Part shown: positions 21,271 to 31,677 of the stretch, in pieces
Layout: each line of letters starts with the position of its first letter
Position numbering within the stretch: the first letter of the stretch is position 1
Assembly (NCBI GenBank): GCA_030704615.1
Contig: CM060731.1
Coordinates: 32,364,001-32,428,000 of the forward strand
From: Takakia lepidozioides
Lineage: Eukaryota; Streptophyta; Takakiopsida; Takakiales; Takakiaceae
Reading direction: 5' to 3'
Length of the DNA: 64,000 nt
Position numbers and translations under genes: made by a program
The notes under the pieces: generated by a model
What the model saw: only the letters and a program-made list of their open reading frames with translations
What the model was told of the DNA's origin: nothing
The model's database searches: none

Positions 21271-21906
21271 TGGTCAGGCCCTCCCCGTGCGGTCCCCTGA
21301 CTGCGTATGAGAAGCTAAGGGAGACCTGCATTGCTCGCAACAAAGAGGTTGAGGCGGAGTTGTTTGGTTCGCACCCACTGTGAGTATACTGAGAGGCGGC
21401 TCACCCTACTGTTGTGGCCGCTATCTCGCAGGAGAGCATTGCAGGGGCTTGTCATTAGGGCATTTCTTTAAAAATGTTAGAGGTATACGGTTTAGCCTGG
21501 AATTGCCCGAGTTCTTGTCTTTTGGGTTTACGAGTTTTGCTAGATTCCCAGTGTTGGGATTGCATTGCTAAGTACATAGAATGCTGGTTGTGAGGCGTCG
21601 CCTGTCTCCATACTATCATGGCGCACCATGAAGAGAGCGGGATTGGTTAGGGTTTGGCTTGCAGGCTTGTTGCTCCGAAACCAAAGCGTGCTTGCCGTCG
21701 ACCTCCACTACCCACGGGACCACCCAGACGCAGTGGAAGGCTGAAAACAATGGCCGACGAGGCACAATAGTATGAAGACGAGGACGAAGATTTGTTGTGT
21801 GTCCCTGCGGGCGAGCACACTGGCGATTCCAGCGAAGATGTCCTTCACCACCCAGCTCCTGCACCCTCGCTTCCCCAGAAACGCCCGTCGCCGGCAAAAT
21901 CACCAT
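21271..21906 (+). pseudogene. CACTA1 second (TnpA-like) gene, first exons
   Basis: Divergent from tnp2. Exon 1 (21271 to about 21380, followed by GTGAGT) encodes MVRPSPCGPLTAYEKLRE then NKEVEAELFG, the 'E-x-x-R-x-x-x-I-x-x-N' start typical of plant transposon second proteins and alike to MVKRKVFKVTVPLTEYKKF at 34859. Exon 2 (about 21660-21906, followed by GTAAGC) encodes a basic GPPRRSGRLKT segment, then acidic and Pro-rich sequence. A TAG at 21768-21770 interrupts it. The rest of the gene is not to the right, because the sequence passes into the transposase half of X at about 22.0-22.2 kb. Confidence 0.55.
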
Positions 21907-22229
21907 CTGTAAGCACCTGCTCACTATGACACCACATCTTCAAAATTTGCATGTAGCAAGGAAGGGATGCCCGAGCATATAGGCAGTGAAACCCCACAAT
22001 GGGATAGGAAATCAAGCCCTTCGCTATATCTTCATCGTGTACACAGCTTGGGTTAAAGTCAAAGGCTCTTACTAAGAGGTTGATACACAGTTATGTTTCT
22101 GTTTACAACTAAAATGCAATGTCCATTCAAATGAGTCCATCTACCCACTGATGCAAGTTCTTGTATGCACGCTTTGATACAAGCATGCCAATGGTTTGTG
22201 AGGTCTCCCCGTTAGGTAGGCTTTGGAAT

Positions 22230-23865
22230 TGGCCGTGTAGATTTGGTGGAACACGTCAGGTGTAGTGGAGACAACCAATCTGGGAGCATTGCACAGCTGG
22301 TTGGGGTGGTGGCATTTTCGGTATCGACAGTTCGGACAGTACATGCGGGAGGTAGGCTGCTGTCAATTTCGTTCATTTGTCTTTCTGTTACGGACATTTC
22401 GATTGGTCCCTCACCATTGTTTGTGTCCTTCTAGGAGCGGTGCTTGGATTTTGACACGGACATGCCGAACACGAATATGGCAGAATCGGTCCACTCCTCC
22501 TGGCGAGCGTCTTCTGCCGCACATCTGGTGGACGTAGTGACGGCCACAACGGAGGACATCGACAGAGCAATCATGCAGCAAGCCACGTACTACAAGTTCC
22601 TGAGCGGCAAACAATGGGGCTTTGGGCCGGACAGGGAGGAATTGTTGGTACGAACAGCTTCGAGGTCCAAGAATCCAGTGAAATGGGCGACAGCATTGCG
22701 AGAGAAGATCAAAGGGACGCCTCTACACCGCAGAGGTGAACACCTAGAGGGGGACGTCCGGACTCGCCCTGTCAGGCGGAGGATTGAAGAGGAACCCGGG
22801 TGCGAAGAGGATTCCTGGAGATCCGACAGGAACATTCGGACAGCACCTCGAGGTCCCGTCATGTTGCCGCACAATGTGTCTTCCAGCAGTGGAAGCCCAA
22901 GAAATTCCAGATCGCCGTCGCCTTCAACCGAGGATTTCGTGCAAAAAATTCCCACCGCTCCCTTGCCCCAGATTCCGCCCGCTGTTATGCAGTATGGCCA
23001 AGCCATTGTGGAGACGACTGTGTCTGCCTCATAGTGGAGAATTGCTCGCACAAAGCCGTCGTTTCGAGGAAGGTGTTCCGCAATTCGTGTGGATACACGG
23101 CAACGTTGTTTAGAGATGATAAGGAGGAATCCAGATGGGGCTGTCCATGCTCCTACTTTTACAGGAAGATTTGTCCATGCAAAGTTTGCGGAGGCGACAA
23201 CCACCCAGTTCTGGTTCTGCAGGCACGACATTATGACTTGCGTGTATGGAAAGCCCAAGTACGGCATACAAACAATGCCAGAGGCTCCCTCGGTGTGGCC
23301 GGTGGAACCAGGCTGCGATCTGAGTCAGGTTGAGGCCGACGCCCTTACCGCCGCAGGATTTCGGATGGTGCAGCGCACTGACGTCCCCAAAGAACCATTT
23401 CCGCTTCCACAGCCTCCACCACCGACCCCTGTGAGAGCAAGAACAATGGGACACGACAGCTCTAAGCATCCTACACACTGTTGGGGGAAACCGAAGAGGC
23501 GGCGACCTCCCTCAAAAGTGAACGAGACAAGGATGGGGAATGCACTTCGGATGAACTGTACAATCCAGAGCTCGACAAAAGTGCCCCCACCAGGATTCGG
23601 GCGTGTGTATCAGATGGCCATGGCGGGCTCAGCTGTTCGCAATGAGGTGTACACCATCACCATTTCAGAATTACCCACCTGCAATTGCACCGACTTCCAG
23701 ATCATGGCGAACAAGGGGGCATCATACTGCCCTTGCAAGCATTTGTACTACGTGTACCTAAAGAGACTCCGTTGTAATTCCACAACTCATCACTTCATAC
23801 ATGCACCAGGGTTGAGCCCCCATGAGGTTTACACTCTTCTGAATATGGATCCAGGGGACCAGTGA
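22230..23865 (+). pseudogene. MULE transposase C-terminal part with SWIM zinc finger (X)
   Basis: Truncated second half of the X transposase. An exon ending near 22351 encodes LHSWLGWWHFRYRQFGQYM, matching LEDWLVFWHFRYRQWGAFM in Y. After an intron (GT to AG at 22434) the next exon encodes a conserved N-x-AE-S/T-V-H-x-x-W region and ends in a SWIM finger, LPTCNCTDF then CPCKHLYYVYL (C-x-C-xn-C-x-H), followed by FIHAPGLSPHEVYTLLN. SWIM fingers follow the DDE core in MULE-family transposases and probably bind DNA. The catalytic DDE core is missing, apparently lost at the inversion breakpoint. In-frame stops occur at 23032-23034 and upstream of the WW motif, so the gene is dead as read. Confidence 0.75.
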
Positions 23866-24116
23866 GCTTGGCTTGCGGTCCCAATACAATGGTACGCCCA
23901 TCCTTTTCGGATAGTAGAACTGTACTGCTGCCAGTACCTCAAACTCTGGCCACAGAAAGGTCCGACATATGTCTTGCCTACCAGTAACCTGTTTTGCTCG
24001 AACTAAGATAATACTATATCGTTCACTTGCTTCCACGTGCATGTATTTTTGTATGTTGGAGGGTTCATGTTTTTCTGCTTTCCGAAAACTTGCTTTCCTC
24101 ATTCGATCTCCGACAA

Positions 24117-24138
24117 GGAAATGCGGCGCCGCATTTCC
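24117..24138. repeat. X palindrome in the right part of X
   Basis: A perfect 22-base dyad GGAAATGCGGCG-CCGCATTTCC downstream of the transposase stop. A decayed copy lies at about 24210-24232 and a half-copy near 24588. Confidence 0.9.
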
Positions 24139-24439
24139 AAGTATCGTCGTAGGTACTGGTAGAGGCGGCCTTCGCCAACACCAAACCGGTCCGAAATTTC
24201 GCACATGCGAACCCTAATGCGGCACCTTATTTCCCAGTTCAGTTGCAAACCTTTCCCGCCGAATACCCGAAGAAGACAGAATTGTGAAGTACTGCAGACT
24301 GTATTGGTGCAGACTCCATTGGTTCAATCGCGGCAAAAGGGTCAGCTTCATTCCAATGTTAAGGCATGTAAAACCGCGGAATACTCTATACAGGCCAGTA
24401 TGCGACATCCTTTTGCAGTGGTATACTGGATTTCCCGTT

Positions 24440-24716
24440 GCACGGTCACTTATTTCCATGAGCGGATCTAAAAAACCATGAGCGGACTTGTTACTGACGA
24501 CATATCTTCGCCGCATTACATGATCTGGAACGTCCAAAAACGGCAAGGTCAAATAAAAAACTATTATTTTAATACTTGTTTAATCTGCCGCATTTCCAAA
24601 TTTGGAGGAGTCCGCTCATGAAATCCGCGTATCTTAGACTTCGGCTCACCGCTCATGCGGCTCATGCGGCTCATGGCTCATGGCTCATGGTTTCTGCTCA
24701 TGAAATAGTAAACCTC
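24440..24716. repeat. Subterminal inverted repeats and right terminus of X
   Basis: TTTCCATGAGCGGATC (about 24451) and CATGAGCGGAC (about 24474) face inverted GTCCGCTCATGAAATCC (about 24608). Then a run of CGGCTCATG and GGCTCATG units leads to TTTCTGCTCATGAAATAG at the element end. The terminus matches the other end of X at about 17 of 21 positions. Confidence 0.7.
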
Positions 24717-24725
24717 GGTATGCTT
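24717..24725. repeat. Target-site duplication of X, copy 2
   Basis: GGTATGCTT directly after the X terminus. The inverted copy lies at 17628-17636. Both copies sit in the same CACTA1 intron, between the DUF4218 exon and the DUF4216 exon. Confidence 0.85.
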
Positions 24726-24808
24726 TGTATAGTGTGTGTGCAGTAGTTCTTCCATCGGCTGCAGGGGTTGCACTAGATAAATTGATGTGGTTGTGCGTGT
24801 GTTAGCAG

Positions 24809-25688
24809 GACCTATGAGGTGGAGAAATCCAGGTTGGAGACTGAAAATGCTGCTAACCAGAACAGGATCCGTGCTCTCCCTCACTTTGCAGAATGGCTGG
24901 TAAAAGCAGTCCGCCAGCATGTGTCAAGTGTTGCCAACCATGCTACTGATTCAGCCTGCAAGGAATTGTTGGACATGTCCAAACCCCCATCATTAATCGC
25001 AACATCATACAAGAGCATGTCGGCTTATGGAAACCACTTCAGGGTTACTTCAGATGGACTCAACAGCCCCTTTGTGACATATGACTCGGGGGTCTCTACT
25101 GTTTTCCAGCATGACTGTACTTGCATTTCAGGTGAGCAGGTGGTGGAAAGCGTACGGTATATGGGTGTCATAAAGGAGATTTTAGAATTGGATTATGGCT
25201 CCACACACACCACGGTGCTATTGTGTTCATGGGTGCGTGCACGACGTGTGGGCTCTCAGCCTGTGTCAATGAAGCAGGATGACTCTGGCTTCACATTGGT
25301 GAATTTCTCCCACTTGTTGCCTCCACTTGAACAGCCTTTTGTGCTCCCATCACAGGTCGAGCAAGTTTTTTTCTCTGAGTGTGTGGATGAACCGAGATGG
25401 AACGTGGTGCTGGAAAAAAACCCCAAGTCACGCAGGGCTGTTTGTGATGTGAGCATTTGCAACGATGATATTGCAAGTGTATCAGGCCTCTTAGCCCCCA
25501 ATCACATTGAAGAGATGAATGTTGCTGCTGACAGGGTGGGCCAGACCATCCAAGTGACACCTGAAGAGGTTGCTTCACTTTACAGAGACATGCGATCTGA
25601 GGAAGCACATCCATGTCCCACGGAGGACAGTTGCGATGGAGATTCAGAGATGAGGAGTTGGTTGATGTGGATGTGTACTAGTACCTAG
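24809..25688 (+). pseudogene. CACTA1 DUF4216 exon, separated from tnp2 by inversion
   Basis: C-terminal exon of a CACTA transposase gene, normally on the same strand as tnp2 but here opposite to it. An AG acceptor precedes 24809. The encoded sequence includes LPHFAEWLVKAVRQHV, a SMSAYGNHFRVTS block, and the DUF4216 domain (RYMGVIKEILELDYGS, LCSWVRARRVG, MKQDDSGFTLVNFSHLLP, FVLPSQVEQVFF, WNVVLEKNPKSRRAVCDV). It aligns well with the minus-strand exons of CACTA2 at 30.57-31.55 kb. A short segment (HDCTCISGEQVV) lies where CACTA2 has an intron, so the open frame may read through a small intron. The stop at about 25686 is followed by a non-coding 3' region. Confidence 0.8.
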
Positions 25689-25689
25689 A

Positions 25690-27000
25690 ATGAGGTACGA
25701 CTTTCCCCCCCAACTGCCTTTCTCTATCTCAAGTATATGAAGGGTGGTATTGGGCAAAATTCAATATGTAATCCCGGTTGATTCATGAATAATGTGGGAT
25801 TCATAAGACTGGCACTAAGGGTTGCCCTTGGGGGTGTCCTTGTAGCAGGGTGTTGGAGGTGTCCAACTTACATGGCGTGTCTGTCTGGCAACGTGACATG
25901 ACATTTATGTCACTATAGACTTTGGAACGGCGTGCAGATTTACACATCAGTTCTGCCTTTGGGTACATTGTTGACAAAGTGCATGTGCCTTCCTGTTTAC
26001 ATTACATAATTGCCCCAGTGATTTTGTGGGTCTTATATTGGGCAGGCTCGTGTTTATGGACCATTGAATACCAGTGGAGTGCTTTTAAGCTTGGTCCCTA
26101 CTTATCATGTTTGCATTTTTCCCCAAGAGAATCCGGCAATCCGCATAGATGAGGCTCTGGCTGGTTGAATGGGTTCTTTGCGTAGATGCATTTTATGGGC
26201 AGTTTCTCTCATGCCCCAGCTAACACCATCTGACTCACTTGTACAGTCCCCCATCTGTGAATGGCTCGAGCGGTGCAGTACATTCAGCACTACACTGCTG
26301 GTGCCCTGCAGGTGTTCCATGCTTTGCACCACATCATTATTCCCTGATGTCATCCTGCTGTTGTTCTAGCTTGGGGTAGGTCATTGGGGTTATGTACATT
26401 AGAGAGAAGAACATGAGCTGTTATCTCAGTTGTTTTATCATACAAGAAGCTTTCTTCATGGGCTCTCCCATTCTTAGAACACCCCCCCATGGCAAAGTGG
26501 GTGGATCGGAACAGCCCGTATTGCGAAGCTTCTATTCCAGTACCACACGGCGTGGAGCTCCGGGACGGCCTGCTACAGCGCAGATTGCACAAGGCAATAT
26601 GCTAGAGTGTCTTGGATTTCATATTTTGTTGGTGTTCTTGGTCACTGGTCAAAGACTTTTGTTGAGCAATGTTTTGCATCACTGTCATGAGTGAAATCTA
26701 TGATTTGCATGAATTTGCCTATCCCCCGAATGCATCATTTGTTCGTCTGTCATTCCGCAGTATGAGGCTTGCTTTTGATGTTGTCCGCGATCAACAAACA
26801 CTAAAATGCACGTCGCCATTTGAACGTAACGTCACAAACAGATGCGGTTCCAGATCGCCTCTCTAGCATGTTGGCTTCACGTTCCATTCTTCTCCACAAA
26901 GCGCAAACGGCCTACTAATCTGCTTCGTGTGCAACCGTTCCCTTCACTTGCATCCCCCGCACCACAATATCAAAACCACTTAACCAATCATATGTAGACA
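25690..27000. other. CACTA1 3' region, nothing recognisable
   Basis: About 1.3 kb between the DUF4216 stop and the subterminal repeats. It is non-repetitive and has only short, unconvincing open frames. No RNA gene, palindrome family or known protein fragment was seen. Confidence 0.5.
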
Positions 27001-27049
27001 CCTCATAAGTTGTTCCATGTCACAGTCTCTCCATGTCATCACGATATGT

Positions 27050-27357
27050 GATGATCTGGCAGAATGCATTAGAGTGGTAGTCATGAAGTCATATGTCCGT
27101 CTAGCAATATGCACACGTCATTCTAGTATGGGCATGACCCTGACTGGTAGTCATATCCGCCATGGCAATATTCCTGGTCAAAGGGTGTTTTGACCTGTGT
27201 TGCGCAAAGTTCGGAGTCATACAGTCGCATAAACGGCTTCGTCGTGATCTATGTTATGACTTCAAAAGGCATTTACGACTGCAAATGGCATATCTGCCAC
27301 AAATTTGTCGTGACTGCGCACCCATGGGAGTCATCAAAGCCGCAATCTGTTGTAGTG
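27050..27357. repeat. Right subterminal repeats and terminus of CACTA1
   Basis: Repeated TAGTCAT, GAAGTCATATG and GGAGTCAT motifs lead to the terminus CTGTTGTAGTG at 27357. Its reverse complement begins CACTACAACAGAT, the same start as the CACTA2 ends. The three bases after it are GAG; the partner end is not in the window, so the duplication cannot be confirmed. Confidence 0.75.
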
Positions 27358-27360
27358 GAG

Positions 27361-27954
27361 CGTGATTGGTACGCCATGCCCATGAGGAGTTGGGACATTT
27401 TGGGGTGCGGCGCACTCATAGTTTGCTGCAAGGACAGTATTGGTGGCGGGGCATGCACACGGATGTGCAACAGTTAGTGGCAAGGTGCATGGTGTGTGAT
27501 AGAGTGCGAGCTTCTTTCAATGCACCTACTCCACAATTGCATCCTTTACCCATTATGGGTTTGGGCTATCGTTGGAGTCTTGACTTCGCAGGCCCATTGC
27601 CACTAACGATTCGCCATAACAAGTATGTGCTGGTGATGGTGGAACATTTCTCCAAGTGGATTGAACTGGTGGCATTGCCTAACAAGGCAAGTGAGGGGGC
27701 TGCGTATGCATTCTTAGATCGAGTGCTTAGCCAATTTGGTGCTCCAGCCGAGGTACTCACGGACCAGGGGAGAGAGTTCTTGGTGTGAACAAGCCTTGAT
27801 AGATCACCACACTACTTCTCGGGATCATCCCGAGGCTGATGGCCTGGCAGAGAGGGTTGTACAAACAATCAAGCGAGGCTTGCGCATTGTGGCATAGTTT
27901 TCTAGGATTGTGTGCTTAGAATGTATGGTGGACAACGATGTATGTTGTGGCACG
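27361..27954 (+). pseudogene. Ty3-type integrase fragment
   Basis: Integrase of a second Ty3 retrotransposon. It begins in the zinc-binding HHCC domain (HAHEELGHFG, QYWWRGMHTDVQQLV, CMVCDRVRASF) and continues into the catalytic core (WSLDFAGPLP, YVLVMVEHFSKWIEL, FGAPAEVLTDQGREF). After GREF some codons are deleted; then comes HHTTSRDHPEADGLAERVVQ with the third catalytic position region, then a stop at about 27896. The upstream part is cut by the CACTA1 end at 27357 and the downstream part by the CACTA2 end at 27958. A few more integrase-like codons (RAYNITIQS) may continue right of CACTA2 at 56025-56080, which is tentative. It is a relic, not a functional gene. Confidence 0.85.
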
Positions 27955-27957
27955 ATG
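27955..27957. repeat. Target-site duplication of CACTA2, left copy (ATG)
   Basis: ATG immediately before CACTACAAG; the same ATG follows the right terminus at 56022-56024. Three-base duplications are standard for CACTA elements. Confidence 0.85.
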
Positions 27958-28330
27958 CACTACAAGAGATGAGCGTTTTTAGGACTACGGCTTTGGCGGA
28001 GTCATAAAAACTGCACTAGGTACATGACTACAGAGCGCTGAAATGCATTACAGTTTTAGTTTTATGACTTTGTAGTAATGGATATCACTACATGACTCTA
28101 GAAAGTTAGGGAGCATTGGTCAAACATTGTTGACCATGATGACAGGGATGGTTTATATGACTAGTGTGATATGTTTGACTACACGTGGACGACGTTTCAT
28201 GGAATCTTATGACTCCATGACTGAAGATGGTTTCAGAGCTCTATTTATACGACTACATCACTACACGTGTCATTTTGAAGGCACATATAATGCAAATAAG
28301 GTTGCCCATTAGGTTTAAAAAAGTTAAATT
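27958..28330. repeat. Left terminal inverted repeat and subterminal motifs of CACTA2
   Basis: After the terminal repeat the region has repeated ACTACATGACT, TATGACT, GACTACA and ATGACTCCATGAC motifs in both orientations up to about 28260. These are the expected position and density for binding sites of the TnpA-like protein. Confidence 0.7.
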
Positions 28331-28535
28331 TTTTGCTAATAAGGTTGTCCATTAGTGTAATCGTGAATAGAAAGGAGGGCTGGGACTTGGCGTCTTTTTG
28401 TCTCCTGTGCCACACCACATAGCTGAGGGATGGAACGCGATGATAGCAGGATATGCAGGGGCATGGGATGGAGGCGTTGAGCAAATGATGCACGAAGGAG
28501 AAGAGGAGGAGGAGACGAGACGAGGACAAGCGAGC

Positions 28536-29290
28536 TCGCCGTTCTTGGGAGAGTCAGCTTGGTCTTAGCAAGCGTGTTTCAATCTCTGACTACTCATCTA
28601 CGCCGTAGTGGTTCGATCTGACAGACCAATCCGACATTACCTGACTACAGACACAAGTAGCACACACAAGAGGTCATCGGTCAAATCCTCCATGGGTCAG
28701 GACAGGTCAAGGACAATGTGGTAGGGCACCTTCTTCTTCAACCTATTTCAGCCTGTGTTGCCCTCTCATCAGACTCGGCTGCAAGATGCATATTGAATTC
28801 TGTAAGTTAGGTCGTTGAGTACATCTGTGGTGGTTTGGAGTGACTTTGGCAAGTTACTGCCAGTGTGGCAGCACGGAAGTATCCAAAAACATATAATAGA
28901 GGTGAGGAGAAGCTTTGGGGTGAACACTTTCCAACCCCAATGGTGGGACAATGGAGACAAAAAGGCGAATGCCTGTTGGACTACAGAGAGAAGCAGATGC
29001 ATTTCAGATTGTGATAAGTAGGGTTGGGGTGTTTTGGGGAAGAACTCCACACCAGTATGGTTGGGGTGTTTGCTGGTAGAATTGTAGGCTGTCAGAGGCA
29101 TGGATAGCTGAAGGAGCAGGGATAGAGTGTGGGTCCAGATTCATCCAAGAGGGCTGGATTTCAAGCTCCACATTACCTATGATTCCCTGTGGAAGGATAG
29201 GTACAAGAAACCTACATGGGTAGATGGTCAACTGGAAGCGGCATGCTGTACTATATGTCATTACTGTACTATATGTCATTCCAGAGACTG
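28536..29290 (+). repeat. Dispersed segment also present, inverted, at 58.36-60.74 kb
   Basis: Homologous in reverse complement to two pieces at the right of the window: about 58360-58820 and about 60350-60740. Shared landmarks include TTCTTGGGAGAGTCAGCTTG, CAACCTATTTCAGCCTGT, AGTTACTGCCAGTGTGGCAG and GGGTCCAGATTCATCCAAGA. Short stretches stay in frame in both copies (VWVQIHPRG, YKKPxWVDGQL), so it may be a decayed gene. I do not recognise the protein. Here it lies in the captured part of CACTA2. Confidence 0.6.
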
Positions 29291-29299
29291 TCATTGTTG

Positions 29300-29486
29300 G
29301 TCCATGTGTTTTACAACAATGCTATCAATATAAGACTCCTGGTTCGCATTGGAAGCTCAATCCCTGCAAGTTCATTGTGTGTGAAGCTCAAACTTGCGAT
29401 TTGAAGGATCTTGTAGCCAAGTTCATTCAACCGGAAAGGAGAAATTCTGAAAGCTCCCAAATTTGATGTGGGCAAGCTTATGGAGG
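29300..29486 (+). pseudogene. Ribosomal protein eS1 (RPS3a) gene fragment, copy 1
   Basis: Encodes EAQTCDLKDLVAKFI and then, in another frame, ILKAPKFDVGKLME followed by GTAAG. Both blocks are characteristic of the C-terminal third of 40S ribosomal protein eS1 (formerly S3a). The segment between them (EVIGK, IEKAT) is deleted, and upstream codons (WKLNPCKFIV) are diverged. The terminal GTAAG looks like a retained splice donor, so genomic rather than processed sequence was captured. It lies inside CACTA2, on the strand opposite to tnp2. Confidence 0.75.
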
Positions 29487-29499
29487 TAAGACTTAGCTT

Positions 29500-29960
29500 C
29501 CCTCCTCTAATGTAAGTGTTGGATAAGTTTCATTTAGTGTCGACCTTCACTGCATATATTGGCTCTTTTCTTGGCTGGTTTCATATTTTCTTGGCTGGTA
29601 TGCTGTTGGTTGGCTTCTTTCATTTCACGTGTGTAGTGGAAGGTGAGAAGTACTTTCCTAAGTTCTGCTGCAACAATGTCTTTTTCCAGCCTAGATGTTT
29701 TCGATGGATACAAATTGAAGTGCTTTGAATGTTGCTGCAATACTATAATAAAGTGGAGGGTGCTGAATGCAGTTGGCCTTGCTTCGTGCAGGCATAATCC
29801 AGGGAAATGTGGACATAGCTGAAACCCCATGATAGCATTTCCAGAGGACGGTGTGGATGGCCTCACAATCCAGCATGCAAAATCCATGACAATGTGGAGC
29901 TGGCTGAATGGGCAAACAGGTTAAGTGGCGAACAAGCCACGTCACTGGTACATAGTTGCA
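29500..29960. other. Intron-like sequence between the two eS1 fragments
   Basis: T-rich sequence after the GTAAG donor (29487 on), without coding evidence. A block at about 29790-29900 (CATTTCCAGAGGACGGTGTG, then TGGATGGCCT) recurs at about 30310-30345, so this stretch and the second eS1 fragment form a local duplication. Confidence 0.5.
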
Positions 29961-29989
29961 TGCTTACATAGTACATGAAAGCGTACTAT

Positions 29990-30270
29990 ATGTCATTCCC
30001 GAAATTGACCATGTTGGTCCATGTATTTTACAACAATGCTATCAATAAAAGACCAATGGTTCGCATTGGAAACTCTATCCCCGTAAGTGGCTTGTGCGTG
30101 ATGCTCAAACTTGTGATTTGAAGGATCTTATACCCCAGTTCATTGCAGAGGTGATTGGAAAAGACATTGAGAAGGCAACAGCCGTTATCTATAATCTACA
30201 GATCCCCTTCAATTTGATGTGGGAAAGCCAGCTGGCTGGAGGTCTAGTCTCACTTTCACTCATCTAATGT
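29990..30270 (+). pseudogene. Ribosomal protein eS1 (RPS3a) gene fragment, copy 2
   Basis: Encodes DAQTCDLKDL then FIAEVIGKDIEKATAVIYNL, a near-perfect match to the eS1 family, then a diverged FDVGK segment. Unlike copy 1 it keeps the EVIGKDIEKAT block but loses the one after it. Upstream nucleotides (TTTTACAACAATGCTATCAA) are shared with copy 1, so the two arose by duplication and different deletions. No start or stop context is left. Confidence 0.75.
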
Positions 30271-30565
30271 CAGTGTTGTATCCATTGCAATGTGGAGATG
30301 TTTGAAACAACATTGGAGCATTTCCAGAGGATGGTCTGGATGGCCTTTCGTGGCGTGTGCCGAATCCATGGCAAGAAAACATTGCAGGCAGAACCCATGG
30401 CAATGGTACCAGCACGGGTTGGTCCAAAGCCAATTGCAACAACAAATGAATAAAGGGTGCTGAAAGGAAAGCACTCCATAATTGATCATAAAATCCAGTG
30501 TCCAAGCATGATATCTTAATGGGAATGCAAAGGGAGTGTTACCACCTTAAACTATCATGCATGGT

Positions 30566-31556
30566 CTATAACTGGAGTGCACAAATCGCGCATATATAAT
30601 CTTCATCATCCTCATCTATGTCTGGGTCACTACATGTATCACTGTCTTCATCACAGACTTCATCTTGTCCAAGGGTTGGCTGAACATCATCACCACGTAT
30701 ACGGGGTGCTCGGAGGTACAAGGAGGCCACCTGCTCTGGAGTAACCGGTACCGCTCGGCTGCATGTTGGGCCATCAGTAACCACAGTCTCCTCTAGTCTT
30801 TGTGGGGCTAACAATCCTTCCACTTCCGCCACATCATCATTATCAATTGATATGTCGCAGACCACTCTACGTGCTCGGGGGCTCTTCTCCAGGACGACTT
30901 TCCACCCCGGCTCCTTCACACAATCAGAAAAAAACACTTGATCAACCTGGCCAGGAAACACAAAAGGTTGCTCAGAAGGTGGAAGCATACGGTTAAAATT
31001 GACAAGTGTGAAGCCAGCATCATCCTGCTTCATTGACATAGGTTGACGACCCACGCAACTCGCCCGTACCCACGAACACAAAAACACTATAGGCTGTGTT
31101 TGGCCATAGTCAGTTTGCAAAATCTCCCTTATAAGACCCACATATCTTGTAGGTTCCTCCATGTCATTGCCTGAATTGTTGGTAATGGGCTGGTGCTAGA
31201 AAACAGATGAGACTCCACAATCAAAAGACACCATACTTGTTGTGTTCATGCCGGGGGATGTAACCCTGTAATGGTTACCATACGCTGTCATACTCTTGAA
31301 TGACAGGGCAGTAAATGATGGAGGCCTTGAAAGATCCAGTAATTCCTCACGTGTTGTAGGATCAAGCCCATCTGATTGAATTGAGAGATGATCCCGTACA
31401 CCTTGAGGGAGCCAAACAGCAAATGGAGGACAAGGATGCAAATCAGGAGGGTACTGAATTGCCGTGGGATTGCTCATGCCTTCCAGCCCTTGCTCCTCAC
31501 GAAACAAGCGTCGTCTGGCTTCTATCCGTGTGGACTCTGCTTCATATATCCTGTCA
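30566..31556 (-). CDS. CACTA2 DUF4216 exons (3' part of the tnp2 gene)
   Basis: Two minus-strand exons downstream of tnp2. The first (from about 31556, acceptor CAG before it) encodes a coiled, charged stretch, then FAVWLPQGVRDHLS and SMTAYGNHYRVTS. The second (31162-30566) is the DUF4216 domain: RYVGLIREILQTDYGQ, LCSWVRASCVG, MKQDDAGFTLVNFNRMLP, FVFPGQVDQVFF, WKVVLEKSPRARRVVCDI, with an acidic tail and a stop. In plant CACTA elements this domain is the C-terminus of the tnp2-type transposase or a separate short protein; its role is not established. The intron between 31.56 and 31.68 kb has GT/AG ends. Confidence 0.8.
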
Positions 31557-31677
31557 CAATCTGAGGGTCAGCCAGGAGATTGACAGAGGTGGCGTGGGAG
31601 ATTTGAAAAGACGCCATATGCCAACTAATGATAAATGACTAAAACTTGGAAATCTGAATGTCAATGAAGTAGATTTC

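Larger units (their letters stand above)
22100..24716 (+). mobile_element. MULE-type element 'X', right part
   Basis: Transposase-bearing half of X. It ends at 24716 with GCTCATGAAATAG plus seven bases, preceded by CGGCTCATG/GCTCATG repeats (about 24650-24700), and the 9-bp duplication GGTATGCTT follows. It also contains an X-type palindrome at 24117-24138, which ties this half to the 7.1-17.6 kb half. The left border (an inversion breakpoint) is uncertain, between about 21.91 and 22.23 kb. Confidence 0.75.

Noticed and set aside
24440-24630. Independent MITE bounded by ATGAGCGGA inverted repeats
   Set aside because: The motif is the same heptamer family as the X end and lies in its subterminal region. 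No separate target duplication was found.
17545-24716. Element X as a Helitron
   Set aside because: Its ends are inverted repeats flanked by a 9-bp duplication and it has a MULE/SWIM transposase. No Rep/helicase or CTRR hairpin end was seen.
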